A stretch of 64,000 bases of DNA from Vibrio harveyi NBRC 15634 = ATCC 14126 = KCTC 12724 (lineage in GTDB: Bacteria > Pseudomonadota > Gammaproteobacteria > Enterobacterales > Vibrionaceae): positions 1-64,000 of the forward strand of contig NZ_BCUF01000012.1 of the NCBI RefSeq assembly GCF_001591145.1. Reading direction: 5' to 3'. The first letter of the stretch is position 1, and the number at the start of each line of letters is the position of its first letter. Positions 1 through 10,055 of the stretch are shown piece by piece. The notes beneath the pieces are model-generated. The model ran no database searches. It was given only the letters and a program-made list of their open reading frames with translations, and was not told where the DNA came from. Made by a program: the position numbers and the translations under genes.

Positions 1-20
1 GGGTATAGTAGTGACAACGA

Positions 21-52
21 AAAAAGCCCAAGCAATTCAATACTTGGGCTTT
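21..52 (-). terminator. Rho-independent terminator of the metal ABC operon
   Basis: A 10-bp perfect stem (23-32 with 43-52) is followed on the minus strand by a run of T. It lies 16 nt past the stop codon of the last permease gene, so it probably ends the four-gene metal importer operon. Confidence 0.8.
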
Positions 53-67
53 GATGAAAAGTCTGGT

Positions 68-922
68 TTAAAACTGTTCTATCGTGTCGCCAGATTTAAA
101 CTCCACTTTCCTATTTTTATAACTGGTGTAGCAGAAGACAATAATAAACTTCAGCGTCATGATGAGAATGATGGTAGGCGCTGGTGCACTGTCAATGAAA
201 AAGCTCAAGTACACACCAAGAAAAGCACTCAGCAGTGACATACATAAGGCAAGCAACACCATGCTGTGGAAACGGCGCGTTAGTAAGAATGCAGTTGCCC
301 CGGGAGCAATCAGCATCGCGATAACTAAGATCATCCCAACAGCCTTAAGTGCAGCGACAATGGCTAACGATAGTAACGAAAGCAAACCATAATGGAGAAA
401 CTTAACAGGCAGACCAATTGCTTGCGCGTGTTGGTAATCAAATACGAAAACTAACAAATCTTTTCCTTTGAACACCGCAAACAGCACAACAAGTAAAGCG
501 ACGATTGCGGCTTCAATGATGTCCGCCCAACTCACACCTAGTGCATCACCAAACAAGATATGATCTAGGTGGACGCCTACTTCGATTTTGGTCATCAATA
601 CGAGACCAAGCGCGAACATGGCAGAAAAGACTACGCCCATAATGGTGTCTTCTTTGATACGGCTATTTTCTTTTAAGTAGCCTGTTGAAAGCGCACAAAA
701 TATACCCGCAGCAAACGCGCCAACGGTGTAAGGGATAGCAAGGATATAGGCAATCACCACACCAGGAAGAATCGAGTGCGCGATGGCGTCCCCCATCAAC
801 GACCAACCTTTCAATACAAGGAAGCAAGACAATAAAGCCGTTGGAATTGAAACAAGCAAAACAATCAAGAATGCTTGCTGCATGAATGTGAAGGTAAAAG
901 GCATAAGGAGTGTATCAAGCAT
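68..922 (-). CDS. Mn/Fe-type ABC transporter permease (second permease)
   Basis: Integral inner-membrane permease of the ZnuB/SitD/MntB family (ABC-3 type), 284 aa, with about eight hydrophobic segments. It carries the family segment GWSLMGDAIAHSILPG near residue 40, the loop that contacts the ATPase and translocated metal. It is the last gene of a four-gene operon, and its ATG overlaps the end of the preceding permease gene by 8 nt, which suggests translational coupling. Two paralogous permeases in one operon match the SitC/SitD or YfeC/YfeD arrangement, so it probably forms a heterodimeric channel with its neighbour. The substrate is inferred from the binding protein. Confidence 0.9.
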   Translation of the reverse strand: MLDTLLMPFTFTFMQQAFLIVLLVSIPTALLSCFLVLKGWSLMGDAIAHSILPGVVIAYILAIPYTVGAFAAGIFCALSTGYLKENSRIKEDTIMGVVFSAMFALGLVLMTKIEVGVHLDHILFGDALGVSWADIIEAAIVALLVVLFAVFKGKDLLVFVFDYQHAQAIGLPVKFLHYGLLSLLSLAIVAALKAVGMILVIAMLIAPGATAFLLTRRFHSMVLLALCMSLLSAFLGVYLSFFIDSAPAPTIILIMTLKFIIVFCYTSYKNRKVEFKSGDTIEQF

Positions 923-1823
923 TTTTGTGCTCCTTATTCATCATAGGCATTGAAGACGCTAATTCACGATTCTTTTTTGCGATTTGTTGTTTGCTTTTGC
1001 GTCTAATCGCAATTTGACCATGCTTAGGTGCGAAAACAAATGCCATCAAGAAACAAGCTGTTTGCAGTAAAACGATGATCCCGCCAGTCGCGCCATCAAT
1101 GTAGTAACTGACGTAGGCACCAACGAATGAACTTAGAGACCCAATTGCAACAGCGTAAACAATCACGCGTGAAAATCGGTCAGTCATTAAATACGCTGTA
1201 GCCCCTGGAATAACAACCATCGCAATAACCAAAAAAGCACCAACGGTCTGCAACGCTGCGACAGTACATGCACTTAGAAGCGTAAAAAACAACACTTTCA
1301 ATCGGGTCGGGTTCAGTCCGACACTCTTGGCATGGTTCTCATCGAAAAAAACCACCATTAGGTCTTTCCATTTGACGAGCATAACGGCAAGCGAGATACC
1401 ACCGATAATAACTAACTGGAATGTATCGGTCGGCGTGATGGCGAGCACATTACCTAATACAATAGTTTGAATATTCACCGCGGCAGGGAAAAGAGAAACT
1501 AAAAATAACCCCAGACCAAAAAAAGACGTAAATATCAAACCAATGATGGCGTCTTCTTTTAATTTGCTTCTTTGGCTCAAGAACAACATTCCAGCGGCAG
1601 CAAGACCACCAGATAAAAACGCGCCAAAGGCAAAAGGTAAGCCGAGCATATATGCACCAGCAACCCCAGGAACGATCGAGTGAGAAAGTGCATCACCAAT
1701 GAGTGACCAGCCTTTCAACATTAGGTAAGTCGACAGAAAGCCGCAGACACCGCCAATCAATGCACTCACCCACATGGCATTCACCATGTAGCCATAGTGA
1801 AAAGGTTCGAGTAAATAATCCAT
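915..1823 (-). CDS. Mn/Fe-type ABC transporter permease (first permease)
   Basis: ABC-3 family permease of about 302 aa (SitC/YfeC type) with the segment GWSLIGDALSHSIVPG, clearly paralogous to the downstream permease. The reading frame extends upstream to 1889, but that would run into the ATPase gene. The ATG at 1823 has a good AAGGAGT ribosome-binding site and starts MDYLLEPFHYGYM, so I chose it. The C-terminal tail after the last membrane helix is basic (RRKSKQQIAKKNRE) and probably cytoplasmic. It works with the following permease, the ATPase and the periplasmic binding protein to import divalent metal. Confidence 0.9.
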   Translation of the reverse strand: MDYLLEPFHYGYMVNAMWVSALIGGVCGFLSTYLMLKGWSLIGDALSHSIVPGVAGAYMLGLPFAFGAFLSGGLAAAGMLFLSQRSKLKEDAIIGLIFTSFFGLGLFLVSLFPAAVNIQTIVLGNVLAITPTDTFQLVIIGGISLAVMLVKWKDLMVVFFDENHAKSVGLNPTRLKVLFFTLLSACTVAALQTVGAFLVIAMVVIPGATAYLMTDRFSRVIVYAVAIGSLSSFVGAYVSYYIDGATGGIIVLLQTACFLMAFVFAPKHGQIAIRRKSKQQIAKKNRELASSMPMMNKEHKNA

Positions 1824-1836
1824 AAAAATGAACTCC

Positions 1837-2691
1837 TTACTTGTCTGGACGCGAAACCGGAACAGCTTGCTGCTCACCATACATAACAACTGGACGTTCG
1901 TGGTCAGACAATACTGTCAACTTACGCTCATCATCATCTTCATGAAGATCTTTACCGCCAAGGATGAAGTGTCGAAGGACGCCACCAAATGCAAGTTCGA
2001 GGTTTTCAGGAGTGAAGATTTCGCTAGTCATCCCGGAAGCAAGCACAGTTCGATTGATCAATACGGTGCGGTCACAAAAATCTGGCACACTACCTAAATT
2101 GTGCGTGGATACCAGCATGACTTTGCCCTCATCACGTAAGTCACGCAGCAACGCCATGATTTGTTCTTCCGTTTGAACGTCGACACCAGTAAAAGGTTCA
2201 TCCAGCAAAATAACGTCACTCTCTTGCGCCAATGCGCGCGCAAGAAAAACACGTTTCTTTTGTCCGCCAGAAAGTTCACCTATTTGGCGTTTTCTAAACG
2301 CGGTCATGTTCACGCGATCAAGTGCAGCCGTCACCATGTCATGATCGGTTTGCTTTGGAATGCGGAGTAATCCCATATGACCATAGCGCCCCATCATGAC
2401 AACATCTTCAACCAGAACAGGAAAGTTCCAATCGATTTCTTCGCTTTGCGGTACGTACGCGACAACATTCTGTTTTAGAGCTTTTTTTGCCGGCATACCA
2501 AGGATCTCAACCGATCCTTGGCTAACCGGTACAAACCCCATAATGGATTTGAATAACGTCGACTTACCGCTGCCATTCACACCAACAAGAGCCGTAATTG
2601 ATCCTTTTGGAAGAGAAAAACTTGCATCATATAGCGCGGTATGACCGTTGCGATAAGTGACACTAATGTCTGATACTTTAATTCCTGCCAT
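1837..2691 (-). CDS. Metal ABC transporter ATP-binding protein
   Basis: Cytoplasmic ATPase of the Mn/Zn/Fe importer, 284 aa. Visible motifs are Walker [10 protein letters not shown] (residues 37-45), signature LSGGQ (140-144), Walker B VILLDEPF (160-167) and the switch histidine in STHNL (about 197). After the nucleotide-binding domain there is a C-terminal extension of about 40 charged residues. Its ATG overlaps the stop of the binding-protein gene by one base (TAATG), so the two genes are translationally coupled. Orthologous to SitB/YfeB/MntB-type ATPases. Confidence 0.93.
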   Translation of the reverse strand: MAGIKVSDISVTYRNGHTALYDASFSLPKGSITALVGVNGSGKSTLFKSIMGFVPVSQGSVEILGMPAKKALKQNVVAYVPQSEEIDWNFPVLVEDVVMMGRYGHMGLLRIPKQTDHDMVTAALDRVNMTAFRKRQIGELSGGQKKRVFLARALAQESDVILLDEPFTGVDVQTEEQIMALLRDLRDEGKVMLVSTHNLGSVPDFCDRTVLINRTVLASGMTSEIFTPENLELAFGGVLRHFILGGKDLHEDDDERKLTVLSDHERPVVMYGEQQAVPVSRPDK

Positions 2692-3599
2692 TACTGTTCT
2701 AGACCCTCTGCGATTGTGTTTGAAGTCACTTTCAGTAAGTCTAAGAAGGTTGGCACTGGACCGTTTTTACTGCTCAATGAATCCACGTACAAGACACCTG
2801 CATATTTAGCCCCTGTTTCACGCGCAACCTGCTGTGCTGGCTTTGCCGATACCGTGCTTTCACTGAATACCGCAGAGATCTGATTGGCACGAACTTCATC
2901 AATAACGCGTTTAACTTGTTGTGGCGTACCTTGCGAGTCTGCATTGATTGGCCATAGGTAGAGTTCTTTAAGACCGAAGTCTCGAGCCAAATAGCTGAAT
3001 GCCCCTTCACTTGTTACCAACCACCGTTTGTCTTCTGGGATTTGAGCCACTTTTTCGCGAATAGGCTGAACCATATCCATGATCTGCTTTTTGTATGCTT
3101 CAGCATTCTTTTGGTAAGTCTTTGCATTAACACTGTCGTATTTCACTAGTGCATCACGAATATTATCGACGTATATCAGAGCATCACTTGGAGACATCCA
3201 AGCATGGGGATTAGGTTTGCCACTGTAAGGACCTTGAGCGATGCTCATCGGCTGCACACCCTCGGTCACAATCACACTTGGCACATCATGAAGATTTTTG
3301 AAGAACTTTTTGAACCACAGTTCTAGGTTCAAACCATTGTACAGAATAAGATCCGCGCCTTGAGCGCGTCGAATATCACCAGGGGTCGCTTGATAGTTGT
3401 GAATCTCAGCGTCAGGCTTAGTAATCGACTCAACAACAGCCGCATCACCAGCTACGTTTTGAGCCATATCCGCGATAATGGTGAAAGTTGTCACTACTTT
3501 AAATTTCTCGGCTGCCATTGCTGCCGTGCTTAATCCAAGTGACATCATAGACAAAAGTACAACCGCAGGTTTGGCAAAAGAGCCAATTTTTAATCTCAT
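2691..3599 (-). CDS. Periplasmic Mn/Fe-binding protein of an ABC importer
   Basis: Cluster A-I (TroA/PsaA/SitA/YfeA) substrate-binding protein, 302 aa. A signal peptide of about 30 residues ends in AAMAA. The expected metal ligands are present: H67 (EIHNYQ), H132 (NPHAWMSP), E198 (TSEGA) and D273 (YVDSL). The H-H-E-D set is typical of Mn/Fe proteins, whereas ZnuA usually has a third histidine and a His-rich loop, which is absent here. First gene of a four-gene operon under a Fur-type box. Best reading is Mn(II)/Fe(II) uptake; true metal preference is inferred from ligands. Confidence 0.9.
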   Translation of the reverse strand: MRLKIGSFAKPAVVLLSMMSLGLSTAAMAAEKFKVVTTFTIIADMAQNVAGDAAVVESITKPDAEIHNYQATPGDIRRAQGADLILYNGLNLELWFKKFFKNLHDVPSVIVTEGVQPMSIAQGPYSGKPNPHAWMSPSDALIYVDNIRDALVKYDSVNAKTYQKNAEAYKKQIMDMVQPIREKVAQIPEDKRWLVTSEGAFSYLARDFGLKELYLWPINADSQGTPQQVKRVIDEVRANQISAVFSESTVSAKPAQQVARETGAKYAGVLYVDSLSSKNGPVPTFLDLLKVTSNTIAEGLEQ

Positions 3600-3646
3600 C
3601 CCTGTTTTCTCCAGAAGGCAAATAGTTACTTTGAAAAGATAGAAGG

Positions 3647-3701
3647 ATTCTACCTTTCATTAGCATTACTGTAAATGATAATAGTTATCATTTACAGTAA
3701 T
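3647..3701 (-). promoter_or_regulatory. Promoter of the metal importer operon with Fur-type operator
   Basis: A perfect inverted repeat with 17-bp arms and a 3-nt centre spans 3665-3701. Its core TGATAATAGTTATCA differs from the 7-1-7 Fur consensus at one base. On the minus strand a -35 TTTACA (3670-3675) lies inside the palindrome and, after exactly 17 nt, a -10 TAGAAT (3647-3652). Repressor binding would therefore block RNA polymerase. Fur is the likely regulator; a manganese-responsive Fur paralogue (Mur) would recognise a similar site. Confidence 0.85.
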
Positions 3702-3747
3702 TTTAGCCTTTATTTCTGAAAAGGACGAGATTGGCTCACTTTTCCAA

Positions 3748-5490
3748 TTACATTGCTGTCACGACAGCCTTAGCATTTAACCCTTTATCTAAGCTGACTA
3801 GCAATAACTGACATGGCTCTTGATTGAGCTTCTCCCCGGTCCAGTAATCATACCAATCTGTTGGTTGGTCTGCGGTAAGCGTAAATTCTGTCGCATCATC
3901 GTTCGCGTAGTTGAACAAACAGTGCAGATCATTCTTAGATGTTAGTGGCAGAAAAGCATGGTTCAAACCTAATGCGGTAAACTTAGCCGATTCTTGATTA
4001 CGACGTTGACGCAGCATCAGTTTCGCTAGCGTCTTACTCGCAAATGGGGTGATTTCTGGTAGAGGGTCACCGGAAAGTAGTAGACCGCCACACGCTAGCA
4101 GCACGTTACGATGGAATTGATAATCTTCACGCGAGGCTGCTTGGTTAGGTAATGAAGTGAACGTTGCGCAATCTGGGTCGATTTGCCATAACTTGCGATG
4201 CTGCCAACTGCGGAAGAAGGTCTCTTTGGCAATTTGCTCAAAGCGATGACTATGGCGCTCTACATCGTCAGACACACGCATGGCATCGACTAAGCCCAAA
4301 GAAGGCCACATTGGTGCGTTACAACCCAATAGCCATGCATCTCCTGCCCCTTTAGCGATCGCTTCCATACCCATACGGTAGGCTTCTACACCGGTTACGC
4401 CCGATTGACTGCGCTTACCTTTTAAAGTGCCCCAATAGTTTGCATCTAATTTGAATAGCTCAACACCCCACTCTTCGCGCATGACAGATACGACGTGAGT
4501 TAAGTGATCTTGAACTTCAGGGTTTGAAGTATCGAGAATGTACCAAGGTGTACAACGCCAACCACCATAGGTGACATCTTCAGCTTTCAGAAGCTCTCCG
4601 TCTTCGTGACGCACAAACCAATCGGGATGCTTTTTGAAGATTTCTGATTCTGGCTGGGCAATGAATGGTGCCATCCAAATGGCTGGTTTTTTGCCTTTTG
4701 CGCGAATGTTATGAATCAGCTCTTTTACACCACCAGAGAACTTATCCGAAGGCGTTAGCCAATCTCCCATAAATGCTTGGTAGCCATCATCTAACAGTAC
4801 CCATTCGACCTCAGCTAGGTTGTCTTGCATACATTCCACGTTTTCCAAAACGTTGCCTTCGGTCACGTCCGCGTAGTAGGCATACCAAGAGCACCAACCA
4901 ACCGGAGCGTCTTGCATTACTCCGTTACGTGCAGGGTGATGTTCTGCAATCATCTCACTGTATTCTTGATACAGCTCAGATAACGAACTCCCACGTAACA
5001 CAACAACCGATTCAAGATAGTTATGTTCCCAGTCTGCAACTTGCGTTCTTTCACCATCGATTGCTGCTGAAAGTACCCAATGTTCACCATGTTGCTTCAC
5101 CTCAAAGTAACCAGCAAAGCGACGGCAAGTAGTGAAACCAAATAAGGTGTAACCTGCAGAGTCTTCTACGACTAAATAGTTGTAGTAACGCTTTGGTGCG
5201 CTCTCAGGGTAAATACGGTAGGAATTGTTGTTATCGGGGCAACGACCAATGTCGATAGGTTGAGAAATGGTACCGCTGGTCTGTGCCAACATTTGGAAGC
5301 CATCACCGATAACGGTTGCGCCTTGCTCATAGAGAAAAGACATTTGAAACAAGACTTCACGGTCAGTAAAGGTTTTATTGTGTATCCCGGCAAAAGAAAA
5401 GTGAATTTGGTTGCCGACGATTTCGAATTGAAGATCGTTATCACTTACTGAGATCTCAGTGTGATTGGCCAATTGAATGGTCTGAGCCAT
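3748..5490 (-). CDS. Alpha-galactosidase, glycoside hydrolase family 36 type
   Basis: Probable cytoplasmic alpha-galactosidase of 580 aa with no signal peptide. An N-terminal beta-rich domain is followed by a TIM barrel. The family-36/clan-D nucleophile motif is FKLDANYW (Asp near residue 349), and the candidate acid/base is in RVSDDVERH (near 408). WCSWYAYY and LLDDGYQ are also typical barrel strands. The frame opens with GTG at 5505. I chose the ATG at 5490 because it has a purine-rich AAGTGAG about 10 nt upstream. It stands alone: no sugar transporter, kinase or regulator is adjacent, so its natural substrate (raffinose, melibiose or algal galactosides) is not shown by context. Confidence 0.85.
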   Translation of the reverse strand: MAQTIQLANHTEISVSDNDLQFEIVGNQIHFSFAGIHNKTFTDREVLFQMSFLYEQGATVIGDGFQMLAQTSGTISQPIDIGRCPDNNNSYRIYPESAPKRYYNYLVVEDSAGYTLFGFTTCRRFAGYFEVKQHGEHWVLSAAIDGERTQVADWEHNYLESVVVLRGSSLSELYQEYSEMIAEHHPARNGVMQDAPVGWCSWYAYYADVTEGNVLENVECMQDNLAEVEWVLLDDGYQAFMGDWLTPSDKFSGGVKELIHNIRAKGKKPAIWMAPFIAQPESEIFKKHPDWFVRHEDGELLKAEDVTYGGWRCTPWYILDTSNPEVQDHLTHVVSVMREEWGVELFKLDANYWGTLKGKRSQSGVTGVEAYRMGMEAIAKGAGDAWLLGCNAPMWPSLGLVDAMRVSDDVERHSHRFEQIAKETFFRSWQHRKLWQIDPDCATFTSLPNQAASREDYQFHRNVLLACGGLLLSGDPLPEITPFASKTLAKLMLRQRRNQESAKFTALGLNHAFLPLTSKNDLHCLFNYANDDATEFTLTADQPTDWYDYWTGEKLNQEPCQLLLVSLDKGLNAKAVVTAM

Positions 5491-5635
5491 AGAAAATCTA
5501 CTCACTTGATTATTATTGTTTAGTTTGGCTCATTATCCTCCGCTTCTGCTGCTCAATTCGTTATCGACGTCACGAATCTGTTGCTCTTGAGCAAGCCCAA
5601 ACTCGGTATTGAGAGAATGCTCACTGAAATTTGGT

Positions 5636-5665
5636 CAAAAAAATACCAGCCCGAAGGCTGGTATT
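5636..5665 (-). terminator. Terminator of torA
   Basis: A 10-bp stem (5642-5651 with 5656-5665) is closed by a stable TTCG tetraloop on the minus strand and followed there by a T run. It lies 24 nt downstream of the torA stop and probably terminates torECA. Confidence 0.88.
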
Positions 5666-5688
5666 TTATTTAAAGCTTAGTGCTCTGA

Positions 5689-8151
5689 TTAAGCAACTTC
5701 GATTGGACCACCGAATGAAGTAACTGGTGGAACTTTACCAGTGAACTTCTCGAAGTTTACGATACATGTGTTCGCAGAAGTCGCCTGTGCTAGCTCAGAA
5801 GAACCGATATCTTGAGTTAGAGTGTTAGGGTCACCGTAAGTACAGATTGCACCTACTTTCTCGTTTAGAGGACCGTACCACGCACCTTCTTCGATACGGA
5901 TAACACCACGTGGGTAGCTGTCAGTAAGTACAGCACCAGCAAGAAGCTGACCACGATCGTTAAATACGCGTACCAAGTCACCGTCTTTGATGCCTTTCGC
6001 TTTTGCATCAGCCGGGTTGATGTATACAGGCTCACGACCTTGAACAGCGTAAGTTGCACGGAAGTCTTCAGATTCACACATCTGAGAGTGCAGACGCTTG
6101 TCTGGGTGGCAAGATTGTAGCCAGTACGGGTGTTTGTCAGAGCCAGGACCACCGTGTGAACGTTCTGATTTCTCGAACCACATAGGGTGTTCTTGACAGT
6201 GTTCGTAACCGTAACGACCGATCTTACGAGAAGTGATCTCGATGAAACCAGAAGGTGTACCCAGTGGGTTGATTTCTGGATCTTGACGGAAGTCAGCGTG
6301 ACGAACCCAAGGTTTACCTTGACCGAAGTCTAGTACGCTCTTCTCCCAGAACTCATCAAATTCTGGCATTTCGAACTTACCGTCGTTCGCTTTCTTACAA
6401 TCATTGTACAGGCTGCGGATCCATTCCATCTCGCTCATGCCACGAGTGTACTCGTCGCGACGACCAAAGCGTTGAGTCAGTTCACTCATGATTTGGAAGT
6501 CTGGCTTAGATTGGAACAATGGGTCCACTAGACGATGCATAGCAATCAGACCTTTGTTCGAGTAAGAACCGTACACGTCGATGTCGTTACGTTCCCACTG
6601 AGTACATGCTGGAAGCACGATATCAGAGAAACGACACGTTGCAGTCCAAGCGAACTCAACCGTTACTACTGTTTGTAGCTTCTGGAACGCTTGCTTCATG
6701 CGGTTACGGTCTTGGTGGTGGTGCCATGGGTTACAACCCGAGATCACCATCATCTTGAAGTCTGGAAGTTTAACTTTACCACCGTTGTAGTTGATCTCTT
6801 TGCCTGGTTCTAGCAGACAGTCGATCCAACGAGCAACAGGGATAGTACGGCTGTAACCGTTAAAGTCGTTGTTGTCCCACTTCGGCTTCATACCAGTATC
6901 TAGGTTACGAGGGAAACCACCAGGACCCGCGAAACCAGTTGAAGGTACACCGATACTTGAGTAGTGGTGACCGTAAGAGATACCACCGCCAGGCAGACCA
7001 ATTTGACCAACCATTGCTGCAACTACTGCTGCTGCCCAGTATGGTTGCTCACCGTGCTCTTGACGTTGGATACACCAACCCATAAGGATTTGTGTACGAC
7101 CGTTCACTAGCATGCGTGCGAATTCACGAATCTTGTCCGCTTTCACGCCACAGATAGGAGCAGCCCACTCAGGTGTCTTAACAACTTTATCTTTCGTTTC
7201 ACCTTGAACGTACTTGATGAAGTCTTCGAAACCTAGACAGTAAGTTTCAATAAACTTCTTGTCGTATAGGTCTTCGTTGTACAGTACGTGCGCAACAGCA
7301 AGCATGAATGCTACGTCTGTTAGCGGGTTAATGTATAGGTGATCGTTCTCTAGGTAACGTTGAGTCTTGTTCTTAACTGGGTCTACAGAAAGAACATTGA
7401 TCTCGCCTTTCGCTACTTTTTCCTTCAACTGCGCTAGGTAGTTGAAAGATTCGTGCGTTTCACAGTTCCAACCTACTTGCAGGTTTTTCACTGGGTCATT
7501 TGCCCAAAGAATGATGTTGTCTGAGTTCTCTAGAATTTCAGACCAAGACGTACCTTGTGCATAAACTTCTGTTGAACCAAGTACGTAAGGCATGATGGTT
7601 TGACCTGCACCAGTCGAGTAGTCACCTACTTTAGTGATGAAGTTACCGTGCATACCTACAGCACGTTGCATGTGTGCCGTACAGTTGTTGAACGCACCAG
7701 TTTGGTTCCAACCAGTTTGACCTGCGTGTAAAGCCCATGGTCCGTATTCTTTCTGAACACGTTCTAGCTCACGGTAGAACAGGTCTAGAGCTTCATCCCA
7801 AGTTACACGGATGAAACGGTTGTTACCGCGCGTCTCAGCGCTGTATTTGTGCTTCTTCAGCCAATCTAGACGAACCATTGGGTAACGAACACGTGATGGG
7901 CTGTAGATGATGCCCTTGATGCCGTTCAACATTTCTGTTGGGTTCTGGTCTAGTTCTAGCGGTTTGATCTCTTGAACTTTACCCGCGTAGATGTGGGCGC
8001 GGAACGCGCCCCAGTGTGAACCTGTTACTTTCCAAGTACCAGTAGTCTCAGCTGCGTTTGCAGATGCTGAAGCCAATAAGCTTGGACCGATAACTGACGC
8101 TGCACTTGTGGTTGCTACACCTTTAAGAAAACTTCTTCGTGTAATAGCCAT
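5689..8151 (-). CDS. torA: Periplasmic trimethylamine-N-oxide reductase TorA
   Basis: Molybdopterin-guanine-dinucleotide reductase of 820 aa that reduces TMAO to trimethylamine in the periplasm during anaerobic respiration. The N-terminus is a Tat signal (TRRSFLKG at residues 4-11, cleavage after ANA near 33). The Mo-ligating serine is in GDYSTGAG (about S179), as in the DMSO/TMAO reductase family. Other family segments are [29 protein letters not shown] and the C-terminal cofactor domain. It follows torC by 25 nt and is the last gene of the operon. The dedicated chaperone gene torD is not adjacent, because a strong terminator follows. Confidence 0.96.
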   Translation of the reverse strand: MAITRRSFLKGVATTSAASVIGPSLLASASANAAETTGTWKVTGSHWGAFRAHIYAGKVQEIKPLELDQNPTEMLNGIKGIIYSPSRVRYPMVRLDWLKKHKYSAETRGNNRFIRVTWDEALDLFYRELERVQKEYGPWALHAGQTGWNQTGAFNNCTAHMQRAVGMHGNFITKVGDYSTGAGQTIMPYVLGSTEVYAQGTSWSEILENSDNIILWANDPVKNLQVGWNCETHESFNYLAQLKEKVAKGEINVLSVDPVKNKTQRYLENDHLYINPLTDVAFMLAVAHVLYNEDLYDKKFIETYCLGFEDFIKYVQGETKDKVVKTPEWAAPICGVKADKIREFARMLVNGRTQILMGWCIQRQEHGEQPYWAAAVVAAMVGQIGLPGGGISYGHHYSSIGVPSTGFAGPGGFPRNLDTGMKPKWDNNDFNGYSRTIPVARWIDCLLEPGKEINYNGGKVKLPDFKMMVISGCNPWHHHQDRNRMKQAFQKLQTVVTVEFAWTATCRFSDIVLPACTQWERNDIDVYGSYSNKGLIAMHRLVDPLFQSKPDFQIMSELTQRFGRRDEYTRGMSEMEWIRSLYNDCKKANDGKFEMPEFDEFWEKSVLDFGQGKPWVRHADFRQDPEINPLGTPSGFIEITSRKIGRYGYEHCQEHPMWFEKSERSHGGPGSDKHPYWLQSCHPDKRLHSQMCESEDFRATYAVQGREPVYINPADAKAKGIKDGDLVRVFNDRGQLLAGAVLTDSYPRGVIRIEEGAWYGPLNEKVGAICTYGDPNTLTQDIGSSELAQATSANTCIVNFEKFTGKVPPVTSFGGPIEVA

Positions 8152-8176
8152 TTAATTTACTCCAATCCGACGCTTA

Positions 8177-9361
8177 TTAGTGGTGACCTTCAGCATAATC
8201 TGAAGAGTGCTTCTGTAGGTACTTCAAGATCAGTGCTTCACTGTCTGTATCTAGGTTAACGAACGCTAGCATACCATCGAACATACCTGGCCATGTGTTC
8301 GCATCGAAGTGCGCTTCAGCAGGTTGTGTGTGACATACAGAACAGTTAGTTTTGTAAGCTTCTTTTGATTTTTCCCATACAGGGTTGATGTCGTTCAGCA
8401 TAGATTCTTTCTTGATCCATACTTTCGCAGCTACTTTCTCCCAAGGAAGACCTGTTAGCTCATCAACTTTCTTCTCACCAGCAGTCACAACGTTAGCGTC
8501 TGTTGATGCTTCTTTTAGTAGTGATGCTACTGCGATGTTCTTACCGAAGTCTTCTTGAATTACACGACCGAAACCTTTCGCTTTACGCCAGCCATCGATT
8601 TCAACTTCAACGTAATCGCCTTTCTCTTCAAGAACTTTAACAGTCGATGCTGGGTTTAGAAGACCTGCTTCTTTAGCACCTTTATCGTCGAAGTAGATTG
8701 GTAGGTGACGAACACTCACAAGTTGTTGACCTACACCGTAGTCAGTGTTTGAAGTCATACCTTCAAGGTCACCAACGATACCACCAATGCTATCCATACC
8801 TGCTGGCAGGTTGTGTGCGATACCTTTGTGACAGTCAACACAGCTTTGGTCTTTCTCAGCTGCTTGTTTCATTTGGATACGAGCCGTTGGAGACATTTGC
8901 TCGAAGTCCATAGAATCGTAGTTGTGACAGTTTTTACACTCTAGAGATTTGTTTGCAGAGAAACGATCCCATTCGTGTTTAGCAAGTTCGATACGGCGCT
9001 CTTCGAAAACACCCGGTTCGTCGTAGTTGCCAAATACTTGTGCAAATACTTCTTTAGATGCTTGCATTTTACGAGCGATTTTATCTGTCCAGTTGTGTGG
9101 AACGTGACAGTCAGGACATGTAGCACGAACACCAGAGTGGTTTTTCCAGTGAACCGTGTCTTGCAGTTCAACGTATACGTTGTCACGCATAGTGTGACAG
9201 CTAATACAGAATTCTTCTGTGTTGGTTGCTTCTAGTGCGGTGTTAAAACCACCCCAGAAAATAACACCAGCGATGAAACCGCCCATAGTCAGCACGCCAA
9301 GGCTGATATGAACTGCCGGGCGCGTCATCGTACGCCACAGTTTAATGATTAATGATTTCAT
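8177..9361 (-). CDS. torC: Pentahaem cytochrome c TorC
   Basis: Membrane-anchored NapC/NirT-family cytochrome, 394 aa, that passes electrons from the quinol pool to TorA. One N-terminal hydrophobic helix (about residues 15-40) anchors it. Five CxxCH haem sites are visible: CISCH, CPDCH, CKNCH, CVDCH in the NapC-like domain and CSVCH near residue 338 in the C-terminal domain. The fifth haem distinguishes TorC from tetrahaem NapC. It sits between torE and torA in one transcription unit. Confidence 0.95.
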   Translation of the reverse strand: MKSLIIKLWRTMTRPAVHISLGVLTMGGFIAGVIFWGGFNTALEATNTEEFCISCHTMRDNVYVELQDTVHWKNHSGVRATCPDCHVPHNWTDKIARKMQASKEVFAQVFGNYDEPGVFEERRIELAKHEWDRFSANKSLECKNCHNYDSMDFEQMSPTARIQMKQAAEKDQSCVDCHKGIAHNLPAGMDSIGGIVGDLEGMTSNTDYGVGQQLVSVRHLPIYFDDKGAKEAGLLNPASTVKVLEEKGDYVEVEIDGWRKAKGFGRVIQEDFGKNIAVASLLKEASTDANVVTAGEKKVDELTGLPWEKVAAKVWIKKESMLNDINPVWEKSKEAYKTNCSVCHTQPAEAHFDANTWPGMFDGMLAFVNLDTDSEALILKYLQKHSSDYAEGHH

Positions 9362-9411
9362 TATTTGCTCTCTTAAAATCTTTTCAAAAGTGTGGTTGTG
9401 AGCTCACTGGC

Positions 9412-9591
9412 TTACATGCCGTGTGCGCCTGGAGGACCAAAGAAGAACACTTGTAGTGCCCAAACGATAAATCCGTAGCCACCTACGAAAGCCACACTCA
9501 GAATTGGGAAGAGAACAACTGCAATGAAGAGGAAAGACTTCCACTCCAGGGAGCGTTTTTCACCACTCTCAATTTTGTTAACATCACTCAT
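9412..9591 (-). CDS. torE: TorE, small membrane protein of the TMAO reductase operon
   Basis: A 59-aa protein beginning MSDVNKIESGEKRSLEWK and ending FFFGPPGAHGM, with one long hydrophobic helix (about residues 20-48). This matches the NapE/TorE family of small inner-membrane proteins encoded with periplasmic reductases. The ATG at 9591 has an AGG ribosome-binding site (AATAGGCAAATGT) upstream. It is the first gene of torECA, with 50 nt between its stop and the torC start. Its biochemical role is unknown in the family. Confidence 0.88.
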   Translation of the reverse strand: MSDVNKIESGEKRSLEWKSFLFIAVVLFPILSVAFVGGYGFIVWALQVFFFGPPGAHGM

Positions 9592-10055
9592 ACATTTGCC
9601 TATTTTGTATCTAGTGTTATTGAAAAGCCTGCGTTACCAAGCTTAAGTTTTTTACAATCTCTATTGGAAAATGTTAGACCATACTAATAGTAAGGTTCAA
9701 TCAAATCTGACGCTCCAGCCCTTGTTATCCAACACTTTTTTGAGCTCATCCAGAGATGTGTTTGATTGATATTCTTTGTGAAAGAATATTAATAGATGTG
9801 AAAAAATAAGTCTTTTGCAAACATGTTAAGGATACAACATGAGTTTAACTTTGTTTACATTTTTATGGATTTTTTCGTGCTACTAAATCGCTATTTTTTC
9901 GACTAAAGACAATACTTTGTGATCTTTATGTTAAGAAAACTTCACGAAGTCCTAGCGATCATTTTGTCGATGAGATTGCGAAAAAACAGAGCTTAGCAAT
10001 TCATAAACCTATGCCACTTCGTTAGAATCAAAGCATTGATTTTGGGAGAAGGTTT
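9592..10055. other. 464-nt divergent intergenic region (torE / fetB-like)
   Basis: No convincing gene. It should hold the promoters of torE (minus) and the FetB-like gene (plus). On the minus strand TTGAAC-18-TAACAT (around 9680-9712) is a weak torE promoter candidate. I did not find a clear TorR decamer of the CTGTTCATAT type. The only strong structure is the inverted repeat at 9769-9789. The right half is AT-rich. Confidence 0.4.
9769..9789. promoter_or_regulatory. Perfect 9-3-9 inverted repeat upstream of torECA
   Basis: ATATTCTTT and AAAGAATAT flank a GTG centre. It lies in the middle of the torE/fetB-like intergenic region, about 178 nt from torE. Symmetry and placement suggest an operator. 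The protein that might bind is unknown, and it does not match FNR (TTGAT-N4-ATCAA). Confidence 0.4.

Noticed and set aside
9592..10055. TorR boxes upstream of torECA
   Set aside because: No convincing set of CTGTTCATAT-like decamers on either strand; only the unrelated 9-3-9 palindrome is solid.
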